Assembly: GCA_037176885.1 (NCBI GenBank)
Contig: JAWWNJ010000155.1
Span: 124,001 to 188,000, forward strand
Direction: 5' to 3'
Source: Favolaschia claudopus
Taxonomy: Eukaryota; Basidiomycota; Agaricomycetes; Agaricales; Mycenaceae
DNA: 64,000 nt
The stretch's first letter is position 1, and each line of letters starts with the position of its first letter. The notes beneath the pieces are model-generated. The model was not told the DNA's origin, did no database searches, and was given only the letters and a program-made list of their open reading frames with translations. Positions 21,905 to 33,801 of the stretch are shown one piece after another. Made by a program: the position numbers and the translations under genes.

Positions 21905-23374
21905 TTGATGGCTCCCCACGGCCACCAACGCGACATTGACGCGCGATGCCCGGAGCAGACCACTCTGGGTGCAGTGCTCACCGGTTCGGAGCCAGAAGAG
22001 GCTACTCTCACTTGTTTATACGGGATTGGAATGGCCTGCATATACTGTCTGGTACGTATATCTTCCCTCTCCGCCCACTCCTACTGACACTCTTGACATA
22101 ATTTGTTCTGTGCAGCCGGCGGTGTTTTGTGCGGAGGTCCTAGCTTCCAGTGTCCTGGATCATTTAGGGCGGCAATCCTACCTGCAGCGCCTCCACCTCC
22201 AACCATAATTGATATGTACGTGAAGACAAGCAGCCAAACAAGTCGATTGATCGTTATTCCATTCAGTATTCCCACCTTATCTCTGGCACAACTTCCGGAA
22301 CTACCCAGTTTGGCTCCTGGATCCACTCCGCAAGCGAAAAATACAGGCCCTGCGTTTGAATCGAGGTATGTAACCCTTGTCCTCGCGAAGCGGAGTCCCC
22401 GAGGTCTCAAACTCCGTCTAGCATAAACCCTCCTGATCCTGAACCAACTTCGGAAGAAAAGAGTACAGATACCACATCCGAATCAATGTGCGGATAGATT
22501 CTCCCTGTCTTTTGAAACTTAGGCTCATGTTGATCTGCTGCTCTCTGTAGACCCTGGCCCTTACCAGCATCTGCGGCATCGGCATCGAACATAGCAACAT
22601 CACACAGTCAAGATATCGCAAGTTTCACATATACTTCTTCAACGACCGTCACGCAAGCGTACGTGCGCACGTTGTTCAAACGAGAGATTTACTCAACGTT
22701 GAACTCTATATTGAATGCAGAACTCCCCGAGTCCCACTCCAACAGATATCGCATCCCGTCGGACAGGAGTGAAGAAGTCACAGTAAGATTCCTCATGCGG
22801 ATTTTGGTCTATGCTGAAATTCCTTAAAAGGTCAGGGACGATCGGGGCGATCGCTTCTGGCTGCGATCCTCGTTATCAGCTTGATCCTGTTCTGTTACAT
22901 TCGGCGGCTGCAGCGACGGCGACTCGAACTCAATAACACACAGGGAGAACCTGGCATCCGCCCTATAACTCGTAAAATCTCGCCATTCTCGCTCCTAAAC
23001 CAAAACAACGACCCGAACACTGAACTTCAACGTTCTCGGCTTGACATCCAGACGTTCGACGCTGGTACCCGGGCACAAACCCTGGAAGTCGAGCTCCACA
23101 CCGTAAATGAAAAGGTTGCCGAGTCCGAAGATCAAGAACGAGGTTCGGAGGTTCGTACGCCGTCGACGAGGGGACGAGTTTGGCCCTTAAGCCCAGTGAG
23201 ACCAAGGTGGGATGCTGATTCGAAGCCGAATTGAGAGGGGCGAGGGAGGAAATCAGGATGCTGGTAACGCGGATCACCGAGCTTGAGACGAATTCCGACT
23301 CTTTTGCTCGGGGAAGCGGCGCTACGGAGTGGGAGGAGTCTCTGCCGAGTATGCGAGATAGTAAGGTCCTGTAA
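21905..23374 (+). pseudogene. Ser-rich single-pass membrane protein, decayed copy
   Basis: A paralogue of the gene ending at 25481. Visible parts, in order: a Cys-containing N-terminal segment (TLTCLYGIGMACIYC, then CAAGGVLCGGPSFQCPGSF); a Ser/Thr-rich stalk (PASAASASNIATSHSQDIA, 22560-22660); a transmembrane segment (AAILVISLILFCYIRRLQRRR, 22860-22925); and a cytoplasmic coil ending ELRGAREEIRMLVTRITELE, stop near 23374. Frame changes near 22857 and 23225, placed by comparison with the other copy, separate these parts. Upstream splice sites are not resolved. The function of the family is unknown. Confidence 0.5.
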
Positions 23375-24400
23375 ATGATCCCGAGCTGATTGTTCAAGGC
23401 CAGAAATTTAATTCCTCGAGAAAGTCAAGCAGGCTTTCAAGTCTGCAGTTCACGTGGTTTTTCAAAGCAGACCTGAGCCTTGCTCTATGAAGCATGAAAA
23501 CGTGCTAATGATGTTGATTCTTCAACTGATTTCTAAAGAAAAAAAAAACGAGAGCCAAGCAACAACCAAAAAATAGCCGGCGGTAATCCGACCGATCAAT
23601 TTTCAACCTGCCACTTCTTCCGCGCTGCTCGGCTCTTTGTTTTGCTTCCGCCACCACCATCTCGTTCTGTTCATTGGCACTGAAACTTGACTGAGACCGC
23701 TGGATACATCTGTGCCAACCCACGGCGCTCTCCTGCGAGTGCCAGGCTCAACTTCAAGATGAAGTGCTGAATTCTTCGGTACCGCAGAACTGTCTCGGAG
23801 CTCCGAGCTGAGCGTCATAGTAGATCTCGGGGAAGATTCAAGGAAGATCATCTCATATCACAGTTGCATGTTAAAGGAACAGTCTGATGCGCTGTTATCT
23901 TGCTCTCTCAGCCTCCATCGTGGTCTACATAACGCACCAACGCGAAATGCTTGTGATGATACAAATTGGTAAATGCAATTTTTTTCGCTGCGAAACAACA
24001 AAATTGCTCTTCCGCCAATCCTTATTCTTGGCTCGTCGGCTTGAGCGCGTATTAATTACGCGAGAGATACAGGCCTAGGCGTTTCTTAAACTGCGACACT
24101 CTCACGCGCACGGCTTCGAAATCCACATATTTAACACTCTCCATGATATGTTACCAACTCAACATCGATCTGTCAAGCCTGAGATACTCATGCTTCCCAC
24201 ATAAATAGGTCGAGCCTCTTATTCCTTCGGTCCGTCTGTCTGTCGTTCCGAACGCCACCTAGATCCACGCCGCCCAATCCCCGGCCCATTCATGAGAAAT
24301 CACGACCATTCCAATGAATAATAAATATACAGCGAGGGGAAAATCTTGGCCGAGAATCTGCTAGTATGGTATGTGTATTGGTTCCTCACCTACAGTTAAA
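23375..24400. other. Intergenic region
   Basis: About 1 kb with no supported gene, AT-richer than its surroundings, between the two membrane-protein paralogues. Confidence 0.45.
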
Positions 24401-25481
24401 TCCCAATTCGGGCTATTTGGATCGAGACTTCGCCTACAAACGTTCCGCAAGACTTTACCCGAACCACTGAACTAGCCCTAGCACTTCGGGAAGATGGGTA
24501 AGTTTATCTACCTATTCCTCGTGAAACCATCTACGGGAATGAAAACAAATCTTGCAGCTTCTCCTTCCACACATTCCCCACATTTCGCACCTTTCCCACA
24601 TTTCCATCGTTCCCAAGGTTTCCAACAATCCCTCCGTCGTGCGTCCTTCCCTATTTTACATAGATTATATCTGATTCGTTACAATACGCAGCGCCGGGTC
24701 TACCCCACCGGCAAATTCACAAATGCACCACCGAAACTTAAGGTCTGTCGATCCCTCTTTCCTCACCGAAGTCAATACTAATGATTTTATTCAACATAGT
24801 CTATCTCCCGAATCAGAAAAGCCAATTTGGAAGCAGCAGCGCGAGTTCGTCCGCTGTCCCAACACTCAGTGCGCCAGGGTATGGATTCGAAATACCCAAA
24901 CAGCTTAAGCCCTGATCTCCGTATATCGACCCAGAACTCCTCACGCAGAAACGAAGTCCTTACAGTAAGTAAGCTCATCAAAACAACAACTGTCACCGAC
25001 TGTCTCCAGACCAGGAACGATCGCGGGAATCGTCGTCGGTGCAGCCATCCTTAAAGTTATCCTCCTCGTCCTTGGTTCTCTGCTATTCTGTATCCACCGG
25101 CGACGCCAGCGACTCAACAACGTCAACTTGAGCAACACAGATCGAGATCGACTCGGAGACTTGCGCGCCGCTCACAACGACACGCTCTCCCCGTTTACCG
25201 CATTCCGCAATCAAACCCCAGACAACACAGCGTCCATCGACGGAAACACGGAGAAGATCGCTGAACCCGGGGACCAGGAGCAGGACAGGATACCCAGAAG
25301 TCCACCTCCTGATCCCAATGTCGATCTCGAAGCTCAATTGCAAGCCGCGCGAGAGGAAAATGGTATATTGGTGGCAAGAATCAACGAGATGGAGACGAAC
25401 TCTGATCCTGTGCTTGGGTGGGGAAGAGGGGACGGGGAAGAGCCTCCGCCGGAGTATACGGGAAGAGGAATTAATGCTTGA
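24401..25481 (+). CDS. Ser-rich single-pass membrane protein
   Basis: The 3' half is clear. A Ser-rich stalk (QFGSSSASSSAVPTLSAPG, near 24815) leads over introns at about 24875-24930 and 24971-25010 into a transmembrane segment (TIAGIVVGAAILKVILLVLG, then LLFCI; 25018-25095), a basic stop-transfer HRRRQR, and a cytoplasmic tail. The tail has LEAQLQAAREENGILVARI as a coiled coil and ends EEPPPEYTGRGINA at 25481. The tail layout (coil, then PPPEY) is typical of a large agaricomycete family of unknown role. The 5' exons are uncertain: a frame with WIETSPTNVPQDF runs to the GTAAGT near 24497, but no start codon with signal peptide could be fixed. The paralogue at 21905-23374 is broken; this copy looks intact where resolved. 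Confidence 0.5.
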
Positions 25482-28400
25482 ATAAATCGTCTAAAAAGTA
25501 TATCTTTTTTTCTCCCAGATCCCGATCATCGGCCGCAAAACGCCGAGCGAGAAAATCCATCGTCCTCCAATCGCCTTCGCATTCCAAGCTACTCAGTGAG
25601 CACAGGGACGACGGAGGCGCCGCCCATGCCCGTAATAGAACCAGGCCGACGTATACTGGGGTGAGGTGGCGAAATCCAGCCGAGCACAGTCACCGTTGAT
25701 GGGCGCGAAGTGTGAGCGAATCGCCAAGATTCAAAACACGATGGGGTCGAGTGGGGGAGAGCTTCAGGAGCATCCAAGGGCGAGTGCAGCACGCGGGGTA
25801 GGTGATTCCTTGTGTGATGGTGTGGGGGTGACCCGGGTTGCGAGAGGATGGGCGGAACAACGCGAGCTTCGACTTGACGACGAGACCCCGCCGACGAAGG
25901 AGGGGCGAGAGGGTATAAGAAGCGAGGGTATGGTTGCCCAGATCGACAAGGGCGAACAGGTGAAGGAGAAGAGCGAAAACCCCGCATCGAGTCCAAGACC
26001 GGCATACCATGGACGTTTTTGATTCTCCCCCTTGTCGTCTTCGTCGTCTCACTCGCATTCTCCCCGCCTCCTTTCGCGCCACCCCAACCCTCGGCTTCGC
26101 TACCCTTTGCTGTTCCCTCGTGCTCCGCCTGATGCCGGACACAAGCGGTCGAAGGACCCCACGTACCACTCAGCGTCGCCATCCAAGCCACAAGCTGTGA
26201 TTCATGATGAGATGACGAAGCCGAGAGGCTCGATGGAGGAAGCGACGGGCCACCGTCCACTTGCTGTACCGCGAAGGCGAAGGCCCGCCTTTGCGTCGGG
26301 CGCTAAAGACACGAGCGCGGGCGCGGGCGGAGCCACTCGAAAAGACAGCGCGAGCATGCACCCACTCCGAGCACCCTGAATGCCGCGCGGGTACGCTATC
26401 GCGGCAGCGAGTCAAGCTCTAGACCGTATCGGTAGCTTCAGCGGCGAGACCCCCCTCGCAGAATGCGTCCTGGAGACGCTGGCACAGCGGAGAGGCGTGG
26501 GTGTATTGGCGCCGTCGAATGCAGCTAACGATCGACGATTCGTTTTGTCAGAATCGGAGACGGAGACGGAGACGGTGAGTGGCGAGACCTCTGAAGTGAA
26601 GCAAAGAGAGAAGACTAGCGGATACCCATCGACGAGACGTGCTCGATGAATCATTGGCGCAGCGGGCAGTCCGATAGAGCGATGTGCTCGGCAGGTACAT
26701 GCTGGGCGCGAGAGTGTGGCGAGATGCGACGGCTGTGGGGGAGGGTGTGGCATGTCTTCGAGAGCGGAATCAGGGTGACATCGAGCCGCGGGACGCCGGT
26801 GGGGGAGGGGTGGCTGAATACATCCACCAGGTGGAGCGGGTGAGGCTGCGAGACGCATTGGCTCGGAAGGACGGGTACTGCAGGCATCGTAGTCCTCGTC
26901 CGCCTCACCCTCTCTTCCCCTTCCGCTGAAGCACTGCCTCCCTGCAGCGATGCTGGACGCCACCCCAGACCACGACGTACTCCTGCTCCTCACGCCACGA
27001 TAAGGCGATATGGTGTGCCGGAGATAGCGAGGGAGAGCGATAGGGGAAGGAGGAGGGCGGGGGGTGGAAGGAAAACGAGCGGGACGGGCTACGTGGCAAT
27101 CGAGGCAACGGCGAGCTGACGAGGGGAGACCGCGGATAGCCGGGCACAGGCGTAGGCGACCGGTGGGCATCCTTCGCCCGCCTCCGTGTCGTGTTCTTCA
27201 TCGTGGGCGTACGGCGTACGGCTGCTGATGATGGTCGAGTTGGAGGGCTCGTCGTGACGCATCCTCAGCAGCCGGGCGCGTCTGCGCACGTAAAGACCAT
27301 CCTTGGAGATCCTTGTCCGCATTCCGTCCCATCTCACCCTCGTCCCTGTCCTCCTGAAGAGCGCGACAGTCGTTATCGCGAGACTGCTGGTCTCCGACGC
27401 TGGCATTGCCGGCACGCGTACACAGTCCGCACCGGGGGCGCACCCAGCGCACCGCCGGCCTACCCCCCAGTCACTACGTACGACTCCGTCCGAACCATGC
27501 TTTGTATACCCCTCCTCAATCGTACGCCACTGTTAACGTTCATGGCACCCGTGGTAGGCGAAAAAGGGGAGCAATAGGGTAAGACCGAAGCGATGTGCTT
27601 GGCATAGCAGTCCCCAGACGGTAGTGAAGAATAAGCGGGGAGGGAGGAGAGTGGAGGGCGGAGCAACGGAATGGGCTGAAGCCTGGAATGCAGAACGATG
27701 GAAAGGCGGCGCCGCGGGATGGCATCCTAGTAGGAAAGAGGGGGTAGATGCCAAGGATACTTGAGGGAGGTTTGAAGACTGGGAATGAGGAAAACGGACC
27801 ACGCACCTACGATGTCAGCAACGACATCAGCTTCGCTCTAGACCTTGAGAGACGAGGTTGATTGTTAGAGTTAGCGCTATGACGCTTCTATGAGCCTTTG
27901 AAAACAAGTAACTGAAAGCCGGAATCGTGCTCACAAGATGGTGACAGTGCGAAGCCTTGTCGCCGAGATTACCGCGTGTCTTGAGTCAATATAATAGACG
28001 GTACGGGTGAGTAGTTCTGCAAAGCTTCCTATATTTTTTCCTCTATTTGCCGGTGAATCGAGGAGTAAATTGAACGATTTAATGAGAAGCCAGTGGAGAA
28101 TCTGTCTCGAAATTGAAGCTCATAAACGCAAATTGAGACGCAGAATAACCGCACAGACCGACGGTCCACTGTTTCCCTGCTCCGGAAGCTGACTCTGTCG
28201 CATAAAGGGCCTCCAAAAGTACCTGAAATGAGGAGTAGCGTCAAGTTGGAGAATGTGTGAGTGTGTGGGTTTGTTGGGCAGCTGGAGTCTCCGTAGTTTA
28301 CCTGTTGCGCCATAAAAAAGTTTCTGATAGCTTTTTCTGGGATGCCTGGGAGGCTGGGACTCACACTGGTGAAGGGTGACGAAGGAGGGAAAGGGCAAGA

Positions 28401-28517
28401 GAGATGGATGACGTAACTGATCGCTGTCGCATCGGCAAAATTCCGACCGGCAATCTTGGGCGGGCCGGAACACGTTTCTGCTTTTCACCGTCACAACCTT
28501 CGTCGTTCGTTTGCTCA
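25482..28517. other. GC-rich stretch without recognisable genes
   Basis: Long frames occur on both strands at once (25589-26260 minus, 26412-27170 minus, 26646-26929 plus), as expected from GC-rich composition with few stops. None has domain-like sequence, consistent exon structure or hydrophobic patterning. I see no repeats with clear ends. It may be old decayed sequence or an unspliced regulatory region. Confidence 0.4.
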
Positions 28518-29607
28518 ATGAGCTCCCGGACCCCGCTCGATATTCCTGAACTCTTGGAAAACTGTCTCACCCCCCTGGTCGAATATCCTGACACCCTCCT
28601 CGCCTGCTCTCTGGTGGCTCGTTCCTGGGTGGATACCACACAAACACTCCTTTTCCGTGCTCCCCATCGCACAACACACACATTTTCGTACTCAGAGGAC
28701 GCAGTTCTGTGCTTTTGCGATGCATTGAAATCCTCTGATCGGCCTATACGACATGTCGGGAGCTGAGCATCATCGAGTCCGAAATGCAGGTTTCTACGTT
28801 ACAAATTCTCTGCAGTATCCCCTTTACGCGCCTCGAGATAATGTCGGTTGACGCTAATGCTAGTGACACACCAAAATTAGCTGAATCATGTCGGTTCCTT
28901 CCCTGCAGACCCTGAATTTGACCGCGGGGAGCCGCTTTGCACCTTGCTTCTTGACGCTGTGCCCATCGATTCAACACTTTGGATCTTGTACGATGGACCG
29001 GACGATGACCCACATACTATTCCCTTACAGGCCCATTCAATGCGGTTAAAATCACTATCCCTGAATTTTCTACATCATACGGATTACGCCCGGCCGCAGA
29101 GTTTGCATCCAACGGCGTTTCCCCTAGTCGGTCTTTCCGATTTGAAAATGCTCGAGATAGTAGAGGAGAAATACATCGATTGGCAAACCCTGTCTCTTGC
29201 TACGAGGCAATCGATCAAGTTCTACGATGTCCATCTTTGGGTAATTGTCTCTTTGTGAAAAGAAAATTGGTGTATAAGCGATTTCTGACTACAACTACCA
29301 GGACTCCCCCGGCATCAACCTGTCCCTCTCCCCCAACCTCTCCGTCCTCCAAATTGTCGTCACCGGCGAAACCTGGTCCCCCATCAGCAGCACTCTCAGG
29401 ACTCTCTCCGACACTGAGTCCCCCATACAATCCATCCAAACCCTTGTCCTAAACGTCCAATACATGGACATACAATTCGAAAGGGACGATTGCGCGCCTC
29501 TGGATCGTCATTTATGCTCCGCAACACTCTCACGAGCGGGAATTCAGTCCGAAGTGGATCTAAAACAGAACAATGCTCTGGAAGAGAGTTTGCGAAAAGC
29601 TTTTTTG
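28518..29607 (+). pseudogene. F-box-like / leucine-rich protein gene, broken by a transposon
   Basis: The ATG at 28518 gives MSSRTPLDIPELLENCLTPL, then TLLACSLVARSWVDTTQTLL, a clear F-box-like start. Near 28757 a single-base shift ends that frame; homology continues with RELSIIESEMQVSTLQIL and leucine-rich units (SLQTLNLTAGSRFAPCFL, MRLKSLSLNFLHHTDY). A later exon after the intron at about 29241-29301 reads DSPGINLSLSPNLSVLQIVV. The reading runs directly into the TIR element at 29608 with no proper end, so the insertion removed or displaced the 3' part. Same broad family as the genes at 15945 and 48921. Confidence 0.6.
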
Positions 29608-29816
29608 TATGGCGGTCCGGATGCACATTTAATTGTGCCGCCCCGAACATCGGCTTTTTCGGCCGTTCCGCCCTTCTTTGAGGTGTTTTCGGCACTTTCC
29701 GCCCCAATTCTCACCGGTGACTATAAAAGGGGCGGAGAATTGTTCCGCCCTTTTGCAACTTCAACCCCGCCCCTTTCATATGTTTGTCCCCCGCCCTTGT
29801 TTCGTGAGTTGTTTTT
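29608..29816. repeat. Left terminal inverted repeat of the 1.9-kb element
   Basis: Reverse-complement match to 31302-31508 with only a few substitutions and one-base indels, suggesting a recent insertion. Confidence 0.8.
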
Positions 29817-31301
29817 AACTGTGCAAATTCTAACTAGAAATTAATGGATGTCTTCCTTTCATTTTGGACGGCCACATACTGAGAACTGGCACCTTCAAAT
29901 CTCACCAACAGATGGTACTTGTATTTCAGCGTAAAATTGGGACAAAGGCTCTCGAATGACAATCTGGTCAGCCCTCATCCTCTTGTAGACAAAATATGCC
30001 TATGTTCCTGAGTCTGGTGCTTCCTCTATCTCAGATTTATGCAGACTAAATTCGTTCTGATTGACTTAAAGTTCCTTCTGAGTTTGAGGTGCTTCAGCAT
30101 CTACTGCAAGTATCAATTGCTGGTCTTTGAGTAAAGGGTACAAGAGATGATCGTTGCAAGCAACTCTTTGAATTCTCCGAAATAGCTTGGGTAGACATTG
30201 TCTCTCTAAATTCTGAGAACTAATGCGGTTAGGAGTGGCTTCAACTAGAGGGAACAAAATTGAAGTCGGGCTTACCTATATCGAATACAATGACATGTAT
30301 TCTGAAAACTGAATGCTCGAGTCAGTGGGTTATAAGCAGATACATGTGCGTGGAATTGTAGTCATAGGTTCTATCTTGGTTTCACAGAATTCTTGCCCCA
30401 TATACTCTATGGCGAGATGCATATAGGTCACAACGGGTCCTCAAAAGATTGACAAGCCTCAAAATAACAAATAGGATGATAACTGGATCCCGTTAGAACA
30501 AAACTAGCCGTCGAATGCAGAATAAAACCAGGATACAGAATGTGACCGAGAAGCCCGAGCAACCATGTGTGTACGATTTAGCACCTTCATTTCGTTTTAT
30601 AATCATCAAACCTCAGGGTGAATCTTACTCTCACTCATCCTACTGATTCATGCCTCGGAAATGGCTGATTCGATGAATTAGCTGAATAGAACTCCGAGTT
30701 ATGTTCAAGCAAATTTGCACTCTCTGATTGGAATGAATATGTTGAAGTTGACGCGTAGCAGCGCATAATTTACGCGTCTCGACGCGTCATTCACTTTGTA
30801 TTGCTTATGTCTGACTGGGAACAGTACTACCTCCACGCTTTCCCCGTGTTCGTTTCGAAACGTTCAGGATATGAGTGATGCTGTCGTAACTATCTGTGGT
30901 TGTTGAATCACGGCTCTAAATGGTAAGAATTACATATTAGAATTGAATGTGACTCGGCTGTGTATTAGTGTAGCGAACATTGAAATATTCGGTTGAGCAA
31001 CCAATCTAGAAAACAGCAAGTCAATTGAAGTTCATTTCCGTAAGTATATTTCAACTCAAGCAATATTCAAACCATTACAGAAGAAATCTGAGTGAGCCAG
31101 AGGAGTGTATCCCCGGTACTGCATTACTGGAATTACTCTACCGGAGTCCAGATACTAGTGTGGGTCAAATTCAGTATATGCTCTGCAAGGCCTGTCACCA
31201 ACACACTGCAGAACTCGAATTGAAAGCCCAATTGGTTGTCAATCCGTGAAAGAAATGAACCCCATGGCAGTACAGTCTGGGGTCGGAGTTCATGTCAGAG
31301 G

Positions 31302-31508
31302 AAAAAATAACTCACGAAACAAGGGCGGGGACAAACATATGAAAGGGGCGGGGTTGAAGTTGCAAAAGGGCGGAACAATTCTCCGCCCCTTTTATAGTTA
31401 CTGGTGAGAATGGGGCGGAAAGTGCCGAAAACACCTCAAAGAAGGGCGGAACGGCCGAAAAGCCGATGTTCGGGGCGGCACAATTAAATGTGCATCCGGA
31501 CCGCCATA
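31302..31508. repeat. Right terminal inverted repeat of the 1.9-kb element
   Basis: Ends ...CCGGACCGCCATA, the complement of the left start, followed directly by TTTTTG. Confidence 0.8.
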
Positions 31509-31824
31509 TTTTTGGCGGTGGGTGCGCAGAGACGCGTACTGCTTCCCACCCTCCTGAAACGTTATATCTGAACAAGCTGCCATTCAGTTTCGGATTGTTT
31601 ATCGTTCTTGGGCGATGAGACAGAGCTGGCGAAAGGTGAGTTACTGATATTGCCACTCGAGTTGCCATTGAACATGAATTCAGGATGTCATTGATAGTCT
31701 TTAACGCCGTTCTGAAATCATAGGCGGGTATTTGCGATACAAATGGGTGCTAATTGCGGACATATACTAAAATTTCAAGGAATACAGCACTCTAGTTTCT
31801 ACATTCAGAGAGGGAACCAGCCCT

Positions 31825-32474
31825 TCAACAAATATCAAGCGCCACATCCGCTTGCCACACGTCCTCGAAGGTATTTTGCAACGAAATCAAAATCAAGTGC
31901 TCGAATCGCACACAGTTGGGAGACACCATCCAGGATCGGTCCGACGGGGTTTCGTATTGCGCTTTCTATTTCCGAGGCACAAAAGTAAGCAAATACTGAA
32001 ATTGAAGGAGCGCAGGAACAAGCCAACTAACCTCAACAAAATGCGCGAAACTCGTAGCGATTTGAACCGCCAATGCCACCCGCGTTATAGGTGCGCCGTT
32101 AGGGGCGACGACTGGTATCGCACGACACCATTCGATGTGTCCATATCCCGGCCACTGAACACAAATTCAGCACATCTTCCACGGACGATGAGTTTGGGCA
32201 TACATACCATAATCCGAAATATCACCCTCTGTAATCCCGTATACCCAAGCACCGGATCTCCCGCCCCTTGGATCGGCGCTGCCGTCCCCTTCAAGCGCAA
32301 ATCCTTCATCGAGACACCCTGATGCCGCGGGCGTCCGGTGAGGTCGAAGCAGATGGGTGGGTAGAGATGGGTGTTGGCGGTAGCGGTCTTCCATTGACCT
32401 GGAGAGTAAATTTCCATCGGGACACGGCGGCGGGTGGGAGAAACAAAGGCAGATGGCTGGGGGTGGTGAGGCAT
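31825..32474 (-). CDS. Uncharacterised agaric protein, 176 aa, three exons
   Basis: Exons 32474-32208, 32154-32032 and 31965-31825 join in phase (introns 53 and 66 nt, GT-AG) to 176 codons with a clean stop. The N-terminus is basic and proline-rich (MPHHPQPSAFVSPTRRRVPM). The conserved-looking core is GYTGLQRVIFRIM joined to WPGYGHIEWCRAIPVV, then ITRVALAVQIATSFAHFVE. The C-terminal exon has DRSWMVSPNCVRFEHLILI and FEDVWQADVALDIC. I recall proteins with the same WPGY...W.R / ITR..L...VA..F..F layout as a recurrent family in agaric genomes, with no known function. No signal peptide or membrane segment. Intact, unlike many neighbours. Confidence 0.7.
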
Positions 32475-33756
32475 TTGGGTTGTAGTGTGGGTTGAACGGG
32501 GTAGAAAGTGTGGGAAGTGAGGCGATTGAGGAGGAGAGTTCGGATAGATTTTGTAGCGGGGCGCAATGAATTGAATATTTGCACGTCGAGGAGGACGTAT
32601 ATATATATATTGAACATTTCAAAGCGGACAATGGTCAAAGCCACCCGACTCATTGCAAGAACAAAGCAGGAAGGTCCGTACGACAAAGCGCGATCGATCA
32701 CAAAGGCTTTGTGCGTGCAGTAGTAGTCGGGGTGGCCAAAGCATAGTCAACTGAGACGCAGAAAGAGGCTTGGTGACTTTGAGATGAGACATGACCGCGT
32801 TGTGGGTTCTTTGTTCAAAGCGCAGCCTTTTCAAGAGAGAATATTTGTGACTCGGAAGCTCTGGCTGCGCCAGCTGAAACCTTGCTTGTAGAAAAACAAA
32901 ATTTCACTGTGACCCGGTTTTCATGATCTGCTATGCATCCTGACGAGTCTGGACTCTGTGCTCCTCCTGCTAAGCACCTGTTCATCAAATGAATGTGATC
33001 TGAGCTTAAACAGCCGGACCCCAGCGGCACGAGGGCAGAATGTTGTTACTGCTACTGAGTCTGTTTTTTTCAGACCCGATCTCATGTTCCACATCGTACA
33101 ACTCGCCCCATTGGAGAATTTGGAGTAGATTTATTCCTGGGATCTTTCTGTGTTCGGAACACTGATTGAATGAGATTCCGAGGACCTAAGCCGAACAGGC
33201 CGAAGACTCGCCAATGAATTGCCGACTTGATTTGATTCGGCTCTACACCGGCACCGTCCGGCAGCTGCTTTGGCAGTGGCTGTGAAGAAGCATAAGGAAT
33301 TTCGGGAACGCTGAATAAACCTTGGCAAGCAAGGTAATCAAATGGTTCATTATGTTCGAGCGATCGACTCTGGTATTGTATTGAAACGGTCAGATTTTAT
33401 AAAGCCACTCGATGGGTTGACGGAATTCGAAACAGAGACAGCGACAATGAGTCCGAAGCATACCACAGATTCCCACTATCTGAAAGAAGTGGGTCTTGTA
33501 GCGCCCTAGGAGCTTGTGATGGTGGCTGTGTCGATCGGGCTTGTGTTAGAACGCCGGATGGCGAAAATCGCACGTAATTGACTTTACATTCCTCAACTGA
33601 TCAAAGCTGCTGACTCGATGAATCGACTGTGCAGATGAGTAGACATGAGTCGACAAGCCAGTACTTTTTCCCGCTAGTCACTTTGGCTGTACAAAATGAC
33701 TCAACTGGTCATGGTGACTCAAATGATTAGACAGCTCCGGATCTTCGTGGGGTGCC
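32475..33756. other. Intergenic region upstream of the Helitron gene
   Basis: No gene supported. Two TGACTCA sites (a Gcn4/AP-1-like half-palindrome) lie near 33698 and 33713, 45-60 bp before the TATA box, with other GACTC/GAGTC copies at about 33612 and 33646. The Helitron 5' end (a TC dinucleotide) must lie here or nearby but has no diagnostic sequence to place it. Confidence 0.4.
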
Positions 33757-33763
33757 TATATAT
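33757..33763 (+). promoter_or_regulatory. TATA box of the Helitron gene
   Basis: TATATAT, 45 bp upstream of the ATG at 33802. Confidence 0.5.
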
Positions 33764-33801
33764 TCCCGGTCAAGTCGCAAGGACTTCTTTTTCGCCTTCC
33801 C

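Larger units (their letters stand above)
29608..31508. mobile_element. 1.9-kb TIR element, non-autonomous
   Basis: It is bounded by inverted copies of about 207-209 bp (29608-29816 and 31302-31508) that begin TATGGCGGTCCGGATG. The direct hexamer TTTTTG flanks it on both sides (29602-29607 and 31509-31514), a likely target-site duplication; a TA duplication one step inward is the alternative. The TIRs are full of GGGCGG/CCGCCC motifs, including an imperfect palindrome near 29731-29755. The 1.5-kb interior is AT-rich and codes only short frames (30066-30257 minus, 31025-31249 plus), with no transposase. It sits in the F-box-like gene to its left. Superfamily not assignable from what is visible. 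Confidence 0.8.

Noticed and set aside
25589..26260. 223-codon minus-strand frame
   Set aside because: Same GC-rich stretch; overlapped by opposite-strand frames and without motifs.
26412..27170. 252-codon minus-strand frame
   Set aside because: GC-rich low-stop DNA with open frames on the other strand too; Arg/Ser/Pro-rich sequence, no domain, no supporting splice structure.
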